DNA of 16,997 bases from Spirochaetaceae bacterium (GCA_031290725.1 JAITMZ010000161.1:1-16997); one strand, 5' to 3'; numbered from the stretch's first letter, positions 1 through 7,181 are shown. Made by a program: numbers and translations. The notes: generated from the letters alone by a model not told the origin.

Positions 1-1
1 G

Positions 2-31
2 GGAAAACTGGTAGAAGGAATCGCCCGGTGA
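2..31 (+). CDS. 3' end of an upstream gene, possibly a CbiQ-like permease (partial)
   Basis: A reading frame open from the left edge ends at TGA 29-31 and overlaps the GTG start of the next gene by 3 nt, a GTGA junction typical of translationally coupled genes. Only nine codons are inside the window (GKLVEGIAR), too few to identify a family. CbiO-type ATPase genes commonly follow a CbiQ-type membrane subunit, so that identity is an inference from context alone. Confidence 0.35.
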   Translation, partial: GKLVEGIAR

Positions 32-717
32 CGGCCCTGCTGGAAGTGTCCGTCCTGACCCTGCGCTACCAGGGCGGCAGCGAAACCCCCGCCCTCAAAG
101 ACGTGAGTTTTTCCCTTGCCCCGGGGGAAAAGGCGGCCCTCATCGGCGCCGACGGGGCGGGCAAATCCAGCCTGCTCCTGTGCATCGCGGGGCTGCTGCC
201 GCCTACTGCGGGCACGGTGCGGCTGGGCACCTCGGCCCCGGGGGAGCGGACGGCGACCCTCGTGATGCAAAACCCCGACGATCAACTGTTCATGCCCACG
301 GTCTACGACGACGCGGCCTTTGGCCCCCGGAACTACGGCGTCCCGGAGGACGAGATCGCCCGGCGAATCGACGCCGTGCTCGCGGGCCTGGGGATCCCCC
401 ACCTGAAGCCGCGCCTCACCAGCCATCTTTCCGGCGGCGAAAAGCGTCTGGCGGCGCTGGCGGGGGTTCTGGTGCTGCGCCCCTCGCTCCTCCTCCTGGA
501 CGAACCCTCGTCGTTCCTGGATCCCCGGTCGCGCCGCCGTTTGCTTGCGGTGCTCCGGGATCTTCCCCAGGCCCTTCTGGTGGCCACCCACGACCTTGAC
601 CTGGCGTCGTCCCTCTGCGAGCGCACCCTGGTTCTGTCCGAGGGCGCTCTCAAAGCGGACGTGCCCACAGCGGACATCCTGGGCAAGCGGGCGATGCTGG
701 AGGAGTGGGGGCTGTAG
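28..717 (+). CDS. cbiO: ECF/cobalt-type ABC transporter ATP-binding protein (CbiO/EcfA-like)
   Basis: This 229-residue protein is an ABC ATPase that would power import of a vitamin or metal ion through an energy-coupling-factor transporter at the inner face of the cytoplasmic membrane. Visible motifs in order are Walker A GADGAGKS (about 40-47), the Q-loop QNPDDQLFMPTVYDDAAFGP (from 81), which is characteristic of CbiO/EcfA proteins, signature LSGGEKR (134-140), Walker B LLLLDEP (154-160), and the H-loop THD (187-189). It is shorter than many CbiO proteins (about 250-280) and ends soon after the H-loop. The start is GTG, with AGAAGGA at 13-19 as ribosome binding site, overlapping the preceding stop. 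The substrate cannot be read from the ATPase; the symbol marks family resemblance only. Confidence 0.88.
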   Translation: MTALLEVSVLTLRYQGGSETPALKDVSFSLAPGEKAALIGADGAGKSSLLLCIAGLLPPTAGTVRLGTSAPGERTATLVMQNPDDQLFMPTVYDDAAFGPRNYGVPEDEIARRIDAVLAGLGIPHLKPRLTSHLSGGEKRLAALAGVLVLRPSLLLLDEPSSFLDPRSRRRLLAVLRDLPQALLVATHDLDLASSLCERTLVLSEGALKADVPTADILGKRAMLEEWGL

Positions 718-740
718 GGCCAGCGGGCAGATGCGGCACC

Positions 741-767
741 TTGACATCAGAGGAAAAACAGTATACT
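741..767 (+). promoter_or_regulatory. sigma-70-like promoter of the DUF3842 gene
   Basis: A perfect -35 TTGACA (741-746) is followed by -10 TATACT (762-767) with a 15-nt spacer, shorter than the ideal 17. It lies just after the ABC ATPase stop. Transcription would start near 774, giving a leader of about 57 nt to the ATG at 831, or an almost leaderless message if ATG 777 is used. Confidence 0.55.
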
Positions 768-830
768 CTATACCACATGAGTAAAATCAGTGAAAAACTA
801 GGTACTATAGACGCGCTCAAAGAGGATGCC

Positions 831-1259
831 ATGAAGGCAGCGAAAAAAAACATCACCGTCATTGACGGGCTTGGCGGCGGGATAGGCGCGGAACTTATAT
901 CGCGCTTAAAAGAAATACAGGAAGTGGCCGCCGCCGCCGAAATTACCGCCCTGGGTTCCAACGCGGTGGCCACTGAACGTATGGTAAACGCCGGTGCCAC
1001 GCGGGGCGCGTCCGGTGAAAACGCAATCAGCGTAAGCGCCCGCAGTGCGGATTTTATCCTGGGGCCCATCGGCATCATCATCGCAAACAGCATGATGGGG
1101 GAAATCACCCAGGGAATCGCCAACGCGGTTTTATCGGCCCCCGGTAAGCGGATAGTGCTCCCCCTGCAAAACGACCATTTTACCCTCGCCGGTGTGGAGG
1201 GCCTTTCCCTTTCCAAAATGATCGAAAAAGCCGTCGAGGCGGTCCGTAAAGAACTGTAA
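831..1259 (+). CDS. DUF3842 family protein
   Basis: This is a small soluble protein of 142 residues with the pattern I associate with DUF3842: an N-terminal strand followed by VIDGLGGGIG (a glycine-rich, Rossmann-like loop), then ALGSNAVAT, then GATRGASGENAI and GPIGIIIANSMMGEI. The function of the family is not known to me; the glycine-rich loop suggests nucleotide or cofactor binding, which is inference. I chose ATG 831 because AGAGGA (821-826) precedes it and because the first strand then begins eight residues in, as in relatives. An in-frame ATG at 777 would add 18 residues but has no Shine-Dalgarno sequence and lies about 3 nt from the predicted transcription start. The gene is probably monocistronic. 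Confidence 0.82.
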   Translation: MKAAKKNITVIDGLGGGIGAELISRLKEIQEVAAAAEITALGSNAVATERMVNAGATRGASGENAISVSARSADFILGPIGIIIANSMMGEITQGIANAVLSAPGKRIVLPLQNDHFTLAGVEGLSLSKMIEKAVEAVRKEL

Positions 1260-1407
1260 CCGATAGTCCACCCTCTTTTCCTCCTCTCCGTGCCCACTGT
1301 GGACATATTCTTTGTTTGCAGCGGGGGTTAAATATCCTGCCCCTTGTGGAGATTTCGGATTGTATGCGTTTTAGTATATCATTTACAGGACAAAACACTG
1401 GGATAAA
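1260..1407. other. intergenic gap between convergent genes, no clear terminator
   Basis: These 148 nt separate the stops of the DUF3842 gene and the minus-strand ABC ATPase. I see no hairpin followed by a T-tract on either strand, so termination here may be Rho-dependent or bidirectional through weak structure. Confidence 0.5.
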
Positions 1408-2148
1408 TCAGAGTTTTCTCAGCAGCCGCTGTGTATAGGGGTGACGGGGACTTGTGTACACCCGCTCCGTGGGACCTTCTTCCACGATTTCTCCCCGGTA
1501 CATTACCGCTATGCGATGGGAAAAATAGGCTGCGGCGGAGATGTCGTGGGAAATAAACAGGCAGGTATGGGACCGAAGCAGGGCCAGTATCCGGGCCTGC
1601 ACCAGTACGTCCAAAGCGCTCAGGGCTTCGTCGGCCAGAATCACCGAAGGGTTGAGCATCAGGGCACACCCGATGGCCACCCGCTGCCGCTCGCCGCCGC
1701 TTAGTTCCCGAATGGATCGGGTGCGGTAAGCCGGATCCAAGTCCAGGGCAGTGAGCATTTCCTCCGTCATGGCCGGGCCGGGCCGTTTGCCCCTTGCGTG
1801 AATGATCAGAGGTTCCTCCAGGATTTGACCCACGGTTTTGGCGGGGTTCAGGTAGGTGTAGGGGTTTTGAAACACCAGTTGCAGGCGGCGGCTCCGTTCC
1901 AGCCGGTTCAAGCTGGACACGGGGTTGCCCATGAGGGACACCTGACCGCTGTAGGGTACCAGGGATGCCAGTGCCCGTGCTAGGCTGGTCTTGCCGGACC
2001 CGCTCTCCCCGATAAGCGCCAGTACCTCACCCTGCGCGATGGAGATGGACACATCCCGCACTGCCCGGATGCCCCCCGGATAGGTCACGGAGATATGGGA
2101 TGCCTCAAGAGCAAGGGAAGATGGGGGGCTAATTTCCCGCCTCCGCAT
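1408..2148 (-). CDS. oligopeptide/nickel-type ABC transporter ATP-binding protein (DppF/NikE-like), orphan
   Basis: An ABC ATPase of the peptide/nickel importer class that would energise uptake at the cytoplasmic membrane. From the start chosen here (246 residues), Walker A GESGSGKT is at about 47-54, the Q-loop VFQNPYTYLNP near 92, signature LSGGERQR at 149-156, Walker B VILADEALSALD near 169, and the H-loop LFISHD near 197-202. The segment between Walker B and the H-loop reads DVLVQARILALLRSHTCLF and is about eight residues shorter than usual in DppF relatives. The C-terminus has the typical VYTSPRHPYTQRLL. No permease, binding protein or DppD partner is visible, so partners must lie elsewhere. 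ATG 2148 overlaps tsaB by 20 nt; ATG 2175 would overlap by 47 nt. Neither has a strong ribosome binding site. Confidence 0.82.
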   Translation of the reverse strand: MRRREISPPSSLALEASHISVTYPGGIRAVRDVSISIAQGEVLALIGESGSGKTSLARALASLVPYSGQVSLMGNPVSSLNRLERSRRLQLVFQNPYTYLNPAKTVGQILEEPLIIHARGKRPGPAMTEEMLTALDLDPAYRTRSIRELSGGERQRVAIGCALMLNPSVILADEALSALDVLVQARILALLRSHTCLFISHDISAAAYFSHRIAVMYRGEIVEEGPTERVYTSPRHPYTQRLLRKL

Positions 2149-2794
2149 CGCTGGACCGGATATAATCGGGGCCATCCCAGTCCGCCAGGGGGAGTGCGCC
2201 CGCAGCGATCATATCCTCTGCCAGGATAAAGAGGGACTCCGGGGCCAAGAGCGCACTGTTTACCACCCGCAGATCCAGCCCGGTCCGCACGTCCGACAGG
2301 CGTTCGGCCAGAAGCTCCGCATCGGGGCCGACGGTCAGAATCGACTCCCCACTGTCCAGGATGCGGGCGATTTCTTCCGGCGTTGCATCCTGGGGGGGGG
2401 CGCACTCCACGCCGCGCCGGTAAACCGCCGCATAGAAGCGCCCCCGTTTGGCGTCCAGGGCAGGCACCACCGCTCCGGGCCAGGCGCAAAAAGGATGGCT
2501 GTGGGCCAGAAGGGTGGGCACCGCATACACCGGGACGCCGGCAGCCAGGTGCAGCGCCTTCAGGGCGACAAATCCCAGACGCAGGGCGGTCCAGGATCCG
2601 GGACCCCTGTTCAGCGCGGTGTAGTCCAGGTCGACCGGTGCCAGGGCAGCCTGTTCCAGCACGACGGCCATTGTTCCCGGCAGCTTTTCCGACTGGTTCA
2701 TCCCGGCATCCACGGACAGCAACACCCGGATGTGGTCGTTTTTTGCCGCCACCGTGAGGCGCTGGTTCACGCAATCTATGACAAGCCCTTTCAC
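2129..2794 (-). CDS. tsaB: tRNA threonylcarbamoyladenosine biosynthesis protein TsaB
   Basis: TsaB (YeaZ) is the inactive paralogue of TsaD that, with TsaD and TsaE, transfers the threonylcarbamoyl group to A37 of ANN-decoding tRNAs in the cytoplasm. The 221-residue product has the ASKHA-type start LVIDCVNQRLTVA and the TsaB hallmark GPGSWTALRLG at about 64-74 (usual form GPGSFTGLRIG), followed by the helix FVALKALHLAAGVPVYAV and VVPALDAKRGRFYAAVY. The start is GTG 2794, which overlaps the tsaE stop by 4 nt (GTGA), with GGAAGGAAGG upstream as ribosome binding site. The coupling to tsaE supports the assignment. tsaD is not in the window. Confidence 0.88.
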   Translation of the reverse strand: MKGLVIDCVNQRLTVAAKNDHIRVLLSVDAGMNQSEKLPGTMAVVLEQAALAPVDLDYTALNRGPGSWTALRLGFVALKALHLAAGVPVYAVPTLLAHSHPFCAWPGAVVPALDAKRGRFYAAVYRRGVECAPPQDATPEEIARILDSGESILTVGPDAELLAERLSDVRTGLDLRVVNSALLAPESLFILAEDMIAAGALPLADWDGPDYIRSSDAEAGN

Positions 2795-3225
2795 GGCAGC
2801 CTTCCTTCCAAGCGGGGTGCGTCCACCGTGATTTTCCTTGCCCCGTCGGCCTCCACGCGGATTTTCACCCGGATAGCCCCGTCCAGCAGGGAAGCGATTT
2901 TTTCACTCCATTCCACCACGCAGACCCCCTGCCCCGCAAGCAATTCCTCCCCGCCGATGTTGCGGAAATCGTCCTCCGTGTCCAGACGGTATACGTCAAT
3001 GTGGTACAGCGGAATTTTCCCCTGGTATTCGGAGACGATGGTAAAGGTGGGACTGGTCACCCGTTCCCGTACCCCCAGCGCCGCCGCGATTCCTTGGGCG
3101 AGCACGGTTTTACCCGCCGCCAGGGGTGCTTCCAGGGCCACCACATCGCCGGAACCCAGTGCCGCACCGATTTTTTTTCCCAGCTCCACGGTCTCTGGGG
3201 GGCTTTCTGTCCGATATATTCGCAT
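2791..3225 (-). CDS. tsaE: tRNA threonylcarbamoyladenosine biosynthesis ATPase TsaE, altered P-loop
   Basis: TsaE (YjeE) is the small P-loop ATPase that drives the TsaB-TsaD t6A synthase. The 144-residue product has the usual family length. Family features seen are GDVVALE before the P-loop, VTSPTFTIVSEY at about 56-67, HIDVYRL at 75-81 and VVEWSEK near 103-109. The P-loop itself is A33-P-L-A-A-G-K-T40, where the family normally has GxLGAGKT: the first and fourth glycines are both alanine, while the Lys-Thr pair is kept. ATG 3225 is preceded by AAAAGGAA at about 8 nt. A longer reading frame extends upstream to 3402, but that part overlaps the preceding gene and lacks TsaE similarity. The gap to the PilZ-like gene is 13 nt, so it should be co-transcribed. 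Confidence 0.87.
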   Translation of the reverse strand: MRIYRTESPPETVELGKKIGAALGSGDVVALEAPLAAGKTVLAQGIAAALGVRERVTSPTFTIVSEYQGKIPLYHIDVYRLDTEDDFRNIGGEELLAGQGVCVVEWSEKIASLLDGAIRVKIRVEADGARKITVDAPRLEGRLP

Positions 3226-3238
3226 GACGGTGTTCCTT

Positions 3239-4354
3239 TTAGGTAGATTGGGGCTGCTCTGTAAAGCCGTTAACCCGGGCCAGGATGTAATTTTGGGTGC
3301 GCTCATCCATCTGCACAAAATCGGCATGGATGATGTGGGAAACTCCGTTGTCCGCAGTGTCCAAAACAGCCGCCACGAATTGGGCGGTCCAGGATTTTTC
3401 AAGCCCCACCTGAACTATCAGGCGCTGTCGGACGGCGGGGGCCATATCCGTGACGACGATGTTGCAACTTTTGCCGGAATAATCTATCAACCGGGCGGGA
3501 ACAAAGTCACCATCCGGCACGTATTGTGTATCCCCGGCTTCCGTATCGGAAGACTTCACGGCAATAACGCAGGTACAATTCAGGTTTACCCGCACATAAT
3601 TATATTCCTGCTTGATATAGGAAAAAATATTGGTGGAGTGGGCGGTCACCATTTCTTCCGTCCCCTGCCTGATTTCGTAGGTCAACACCCGCACCGGCAC
3701 ACTCACCATGACATTTTCCCGGGTTTCAAAAAATATACTGATTTTGGACAATTCCGGCGGCAAAACAGTATGTGCCGGGGAATCTATCGGCAGGCTGAAC
3801 CGCATTTCTTTCTCCCCGTTGACCCGCAATGTCATGGTGAGCTTACGCTTGTCCTGTGCCAACAAAGAGATTTCCTGCCCCACGGGAATTATCTGGGTAT
3901 TCCGCATACCGGAAATAGCAAGGCGGTGCCGGTTGACCTTTTCCAGTACGGAAAACAACGGCGTCAGCAGGCGGCTGTTAGGTTCGGCGGCGGCAACATC
4001 CCGGTATGCATCGGCAAAGAGATCGTAGGTTTTCTGGGCGTTCTGAAAAAAATAATAAATATTGGGCACCCGATAATTTTTGCACAGCCAAGCCAAAAAC
4101 TCCGTTTCCGGGGCGGTCAAGCGGTAGGTCATCTCCGCCAGTCTGATATCCGCCGCGGTGGTTCGCCGGCGCCGTTCCCTGCTCGCCGGTGTGGGCAGCT
4201 TCAGCACCCTGCGGATGAGCTGCCACAGCAGGAACAGGGCGACGATCACGGCGATGATGATGATTCCAAAGTATATCATGTTGTACAGGATAGGACTTTG
4301 CCGTGCTTCCAGGGGCGAACCCATAGCCGAGTTGGGAGAAGGAAGTATGCCCAT
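3239..4354 (-). CDS. membrane-anchored PilZ-like domain protein in the flagellar operon
   Basis: The 371-residue product has one strong transmembrane segment at about 26-45 (isoleucine- and leucine-rich), followed by the basic stretch REDGE-like RERRRR near 59-64, so the rest is likely cytoplasmic. A YcgR-N-like beta region covers about 150-235. The last part, about 248-362, reads like a PilZ fold, ending in IIHADFVQMDERTQNYILARV. The c-di-GMP motifs are degraded: the RxxxR position is Y251-NYV-R255, and the D/NxSxxG motif is D291-YSGKS. It may therefore bind c-di-GMP weakly or not at all. GGCGGAG precedes ATG 4354, which follows the upstream stop by 1 nt. The position after fliD suggests a flagellar role (inference). 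The PilZ call rests on pattern reading and is moderately sure. Confidence 0.68.
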   Translation of the reverse strand: MGILPSPNSAMGSPLEARQSPILYNMIYFGIIIIAVIVALFLLWQLIRRVLKLPTPASRERRRRTTAADIRLAEMTYRLTAPETEFLAWLCKNYRVPNIYYFFQNAQKTYDLFADAYRDVAAAEPNSRLLTPLFSVLEKVNRHRLAISGMRNTQIIPVGQEISLLAQDKRKLTMTLRVNGEKEMRFSLPIDSPAHTVLPPELSKISIFFETRENVMVSVPVRVLTYEIRQGTEEMVTAHSTNIFSYIKQEYNYVRVNLNCTCVIAVKSSDTEAGDTQYVPDGDFVPARLIDYSGKSCNIVVTDMAPAVRQRLIVQVGLEKSWTAQFVAAVLDTADNGVSHIIHADFVQMDERTQNYILARVNGFTEQPQST

Positions 4355-4355
4355 A

Positions 4356-4925
4356 TCACAACTCCGCCAAAATTTGGGCGATGGATACTATGCGCGGCTT
4401 GATTTCATATTCCGCCAGATCCCCGGTGAGTACAGTATCGTTGTTTTGGATGGCTTCGCAGAAATCCTTCAGGAGGGGTGCGATTTCCACAAAAAAATCC
4501 TTCACCCGCCCGAACCGTTCAGGGAACAGGTCCGCAAACCGGGAGATGGCACAAAAATCGCTGATAGTGTCCGCCGTCCCCTGGATAATCCGCAACGCGT
4601 CGCCTTGGGCACCGCTGTGCAGGTGCACCGCCAGCATCTCCAGTTCTCCACACAATGCCTGGAAGCGCGGTGTCATTTCCGCCAAGGCATCCCGCAGGTC
4701 ATCCCCGGTGACGGTGGTGACGGCCAGGTTTTGCGCTGTCCCCGCATCCCGGTCGGACATGGCGGCGATCTGTTCCGGCGGCACCCCCTGCCCGTCCAGA
4801 GCCACGCCGATAATCGCCGCGCCGTTGGAGGAACACAGGGTTTCTAGGGAGGAGAGCACGTCCCCCACTGTTTTTTCGGTGTCCAGGGTCACGTCTACGG
4901 GGTGTCCGTTAATGGTAACCTTCAT
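4356..4925 (-). CDS. uncharacterised protein directly after fliD, beta-grasp-like N-terminus and helical C-terminus
   Basis: I do not recognise a named family. The first 50 or so residues (MKVTINGHPVDVTLDTEKTV, then GDVLSSLE and IIGVALDGQ) have the hydrophobic pattern of a beta-grasp or ThiS-like fold. Residues of about 77-189 look all-helical and end with NNDTVLTGDLAEYEIKPRIV. There is no signal peptide or membrane segment, so it should be cytoplasmic. AAGAAGG lies 5 nt before ATG 4925; fliD ends 15 nt upstream, and the next gene starts 1 nt downstream. In many bacteria fliS and fliT flagellar chaperones occupy this position, and neither is seen here, so a FliD/FlaB chaperone or assembly role is a reasonable guess but has no sequence support beyond position and helical content. 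Confidence 0.75.
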   Translation of the reverse strand: MKVTINGHPVDVTLDTEKTVGDVLSSLETLCSSNGAAIIGVALDGQGVPPEQIAAMSDRDAGTAQNLAVTTVTGDDLRDALAEMTPRFQALCGELEMLAVHLHSGAQGDALRIIQGTADTISDFCAISRFADLFPERFGRVKDFFVEIAPLLKDFCEAIQNNDTVLTGDLAEYEIKPRIVSIAQILAEL

Positions 4926-4940
4926 CGCAGCCTTCTTTGG

Positions 4941-6722
4941 TTATCGCTCGCTTTGAGTGCGGCGGGTAAAATTATCCAGCGCCGATGACTGTCCTTCCAG
5001 ACTGTTCAAGGTCGCTTCCATCTGGCCGTAGGTACGCCTCAATTCTGCTTCCCGCCGGTCCAGCCGTGTCTCCATTTGCCGAATTTTTGTTTCCGACCCG
5101 GTGATTCGGGCATTGATATTATTCACCCGGTCGGAGATGATACCGTTCCGCTGGGTGTAGGGCTGAATATCCCGATTCATTTGAAAGGCAATCCCCGAGT
5201 CGATGATCAGGTCTCCGTCGGAATCATAGCCGAACAGGTCTTTTATGCCCCCCAGGTTTCCGGCGATGGCCGCATCCAGCTTCTTTTCGTTGATCTCCAA
5301 GTAGCCCCGCAGCTTGCTCTCCGCATAGCCCGTGGATGAATCCGCCCTGGTAGAAATCCCGATGTTGGACAAGGTCAGCGACGTGCCGTCCCCGGTCCGG
5401 TGGCTCCCCGTGACGATACCCAACAGCGCGCTTTTGGCGTTGTTCAAGGTGAAGTCCCCCTGGAAAGTCCCCAGGTTTTTCCGCGCCGCCTCCTGTTCTT
5501 CCGGCGACAGGTAGCTCAGCTCGGTAATAATTTCCTGCCGGTTCTGGGTGAGCACGTTGATCTCCGCCACGGTCTGGTTGTATTTTCCCACAAAGGTGAT
5601 AATCGCGCTCTTTGCCGCTACGGCATCCCGGCCTATGTCGATGGTTACCGGCATGTCGCTTCCCCGGTGCAGGTTCAGGGTAACCCCCGGCACCACATCG
5701 TTTACCGCATTGGCGGGTCTGGTCATAGGGATGCCCTGGTAGCTCAACTTCGCGTCCCCAGCCAGTTCCACTGGATGGAGCGGCCGATAATCCCGTGCGG
5801 ACCCTCCGGTATCCTGCGCCGACGACTGGCGGTCCATGCCCTGGGCGGACGCTTCCTGGGCGAGGGTATCGGTGTTTTTTTCCTGTTCCGCCAACTGTTG
5901 GGGTGCGGCTTCCGGGGATGGCGGTACCTGGACGATCTGGGGGGGCGCCGGGTAGCCCGCCGCGCTCACCGCATCGAATTCCCCCTCTGTGGCTTCCATG
6001 TCTGCCGCGCCCTGTGCGGCTACGGGCTGCGGCGGCGGGCTGGGTGCGGCCTGGGGTGCCGGGAGCGTCTCCGGGGGAGGGTTCGCGGCGGGGGGGAACT
6101 CCGCAGCCGGGGCGATCATACCGATGGATTCGGCCAGGGCGTGGGCATTCCCCAAAAAGCCCAGGATATTCTTGTCCCCCGGCTTCAAGGATTCCAGCAT
6201 CAAACTTTGCTTTCCTGGGGACAGGTTTATCAGCGATGCGTTCAGGTAATCCTTGCCCCGCCGGTTCAGGGACGCCACAAATTCACCGATGGTGCCGCCT
6301 TTCCAGTCCAGGCTGATCTCCCGGTTTTCCCCCACGGTCCAGCCGTAGCGACCGGCAGGCACCTGCATATTTTTCTCTATTTCGCCGGAGAGCAGCCGGT
6401 CCCGGGTGGCGATGCTTTCCACTTGTATCTGAAACGATTGAAAGTCCGCGTTTCGGTCCGCCACAGCGCTCACCACGGCGTCATTGGAGGAAACGGCATT
6501 TTTTGTGTTAAAGGGATTTTCAAATGAAAAAAGCTCCCGGGCGCTTTCCCGCAGCTCGGTCAAATTTTGGTTGACCTTCCGCAGGGAATTCGCCTGAGAC
6601 CTGTAGGTTTCCAGGGACGATTGCTCCTTCACCAGGGGCGCCCGTTCCACCTTCATCAAACCGGAAACGAGATCATTGGTTTTGTATTTATCCGAAACAC
6701 CGGGTATACTGATTCCTGGCAT
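4941..6722 (-). CDS. fliD: flagellar filament cap protein FliD (HAP2) with a Pro/Ala/Gln-rich insert
   Basis: FliD caps the tip of the flagellar filament, which is periplasmic in spirochaetes, and guides flagellin folding. The N-terminus ISIPGVSDKYKTNDLVSGLM followed by KVERAPLVKEQSSLE, the heptad-like stretch to about 65, and the C-terminal helical half (about 470-593, including GYLEINEKKLDAAIAGNLGG and a final coiled coil ending SLEGQSSALDNFTRR) fit the family. At 593 residues it is longer than the roughly 460 of enteric FliD; much of the excess is a low-complexity Pro/Ala/Gln insert at about 203-310 between the D2/D3-like regions. The start ATG 6722 has AGAGGTGG upstream, and flaG ends 30 nt before it. 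No signal peptide is expected, since export is through the flagellar type III apparatus. Confidence 0.9.
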   Translation of the reverse strand: MPGISIPGVSDKYKTNDLVSGLMKVERAPLVKEQSSLETYRSQANSLRKVNQNLTELRESARELFSFENPFNTKNAVSSNDAVVSAVADRNADFQSFQIQVESIATRDRLLSGEIEKNMQVPAGRYGWTVGENREISLDWKGGTIGEFVASLNRRGKDYLNASLINLSPGKQSLMLESLKPGDKNILGFLGNAHALAESIGMIAPAAEFPPAANPPPETLPAPQAAPSPPPQPVAAQGAADMEATEGEFDAVSAAGYPAPPQIVQVPPSPEAAPQQLAEQEKNTDTLAQEASAQGMDRQSSAQDTGGSARDYRPLHPVELAGDAKLSYQGIPMTRPANAVNDVVPGVTLNLHRGSDMPVTIDIGRDAVAAKSAIITFVGKYNQTVAEINVLTQNRQEIITELSYLSPEEQEAARKNLGTFQGDFTLNNAKSALLGIVTGSHRTGDGTSLTLSNIGISTRADSSTGYAESKLRGYLEINEKKLDAAIAGNLGGIKDLFGYDSDGDLIIDSGIAFQMNRDIQPYTQRNGIISDRVNNINARITGSETKIRQMETRLDRREAELRRTYGQMEATLNSLEGQSSALDNFTRRTQSER

Positions 6723-6752
6723 ATTTCCCCCACCTCTTGCCGCATGGATCCC

Positions 6753-7127
6753 TTAAGACTTTTCGTCAACCAATATGCCCAGCGTTTCTTTCATCCTCAT
6801 CTGCAATTTCTGAATGTCCTTGGACGGAATTTCCTTCACCACCGTATTCGTTTCCGGATCGATGATGCTGATGACCACCTTTCCCAGCTCGCGGTTCACG
6901 TTAAACCGAATCCGGCGATCCATCAAATCAGACATAGATTGCAGATTTTTTATGGTCTCCTCAAGGTCTTTGGAGTTCAAGGGTGTGGAATCTTTTGGGG
7001 AAACCGTGTTTGCTTTTTGAGGAAACACCGGAGCGGCAAACTCCGTGGTTTTCCGCCGGGACACGTCCATTCGGCCATCCATGGCCTGTTCTTGCCCGAC
7101 TGTCTTTACATTTAGTAACGAGATCAT
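6753..7127 (-). CDS. flaG: FlaG family protein
   Basis: FlaG proteins affect filament length or stability in other bacteria and are commonly encoded just before fliD, as here. The 124-residue product has a variable, polar N-terminal half and the conserved FlaG core at about 68-120: LMDRRIRFNVNRELGKVVISI, then DPETNTVVKEIPSKDIQKL and MKETLGILVDEK. I place the start at ATG 7127 because AGGAGG (7134-7139) is 6 nt upstream; a TTG at 7133 lies too close to that site. It is the first gene of the run reaching to the ABC ATPase at 1408. Confidence 0.88.
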   Translation of the reverse strand: MISLLNVKTVGQEQAMDGRMDVSRRKTTEFAAPVFPQKANTVSPKDSTPLNSKDLEETIKNLQSMSDLMDRRIRFNVNRELGKVVISIIDPETNTVVKEIPSKDIQKLQMRMKETLGILVDEKS

Positions 7128-7155
7128 GGGCAACCTCCTGTATATCTGGACTTAT

Positions 7156-7181
7156 TCGAACACTCGGTTAGTTCTCGAACA
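7156..7181 (-). repeat. direct repeat TGTTCGA upstream of flaG
   Basis: On the minus strand TGTTCGA occurs twice (7175-7181 and 7156-7162), start to start 19 bp, close to two helical turns, 29-54 nt upstream of the flaG start. It could be an operator for a dimer or chance; no promoter with good consensus could be fixed around it. Confidence 0.35.

Noticed and set aside
3226..3402. N-terminal extension of tsaE to 3402
   Set aside because: It overlaps the 3' part of the PilZ-like gene, lacks TsaE similarity, and ATG 3225 has a good ribosome binding site.
2495..4402. A 635-codon open frame on the plus strand
   Set aside because: It lies antisense to tsaB, tsaE and the PilZ-like gene, has no ribosome binding site, and its translation (His-, Gly-, Gln-rich) shows no domain; it is a shadow of GC-biased codons.
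5400..6527. A 375-codon plus-strand open frame opposite fliD
   Set aside because: Composition (Arg, Gly, His-rich) and position are those of an antisense shadow of the fliD Pro/Ala-rich part.
7127..7133. TTG 7133 as the flaG start
   Set aside because: AGGAGG ends 1 nt before it, too close; ATG 7127 has the proper 6-nt spacing.
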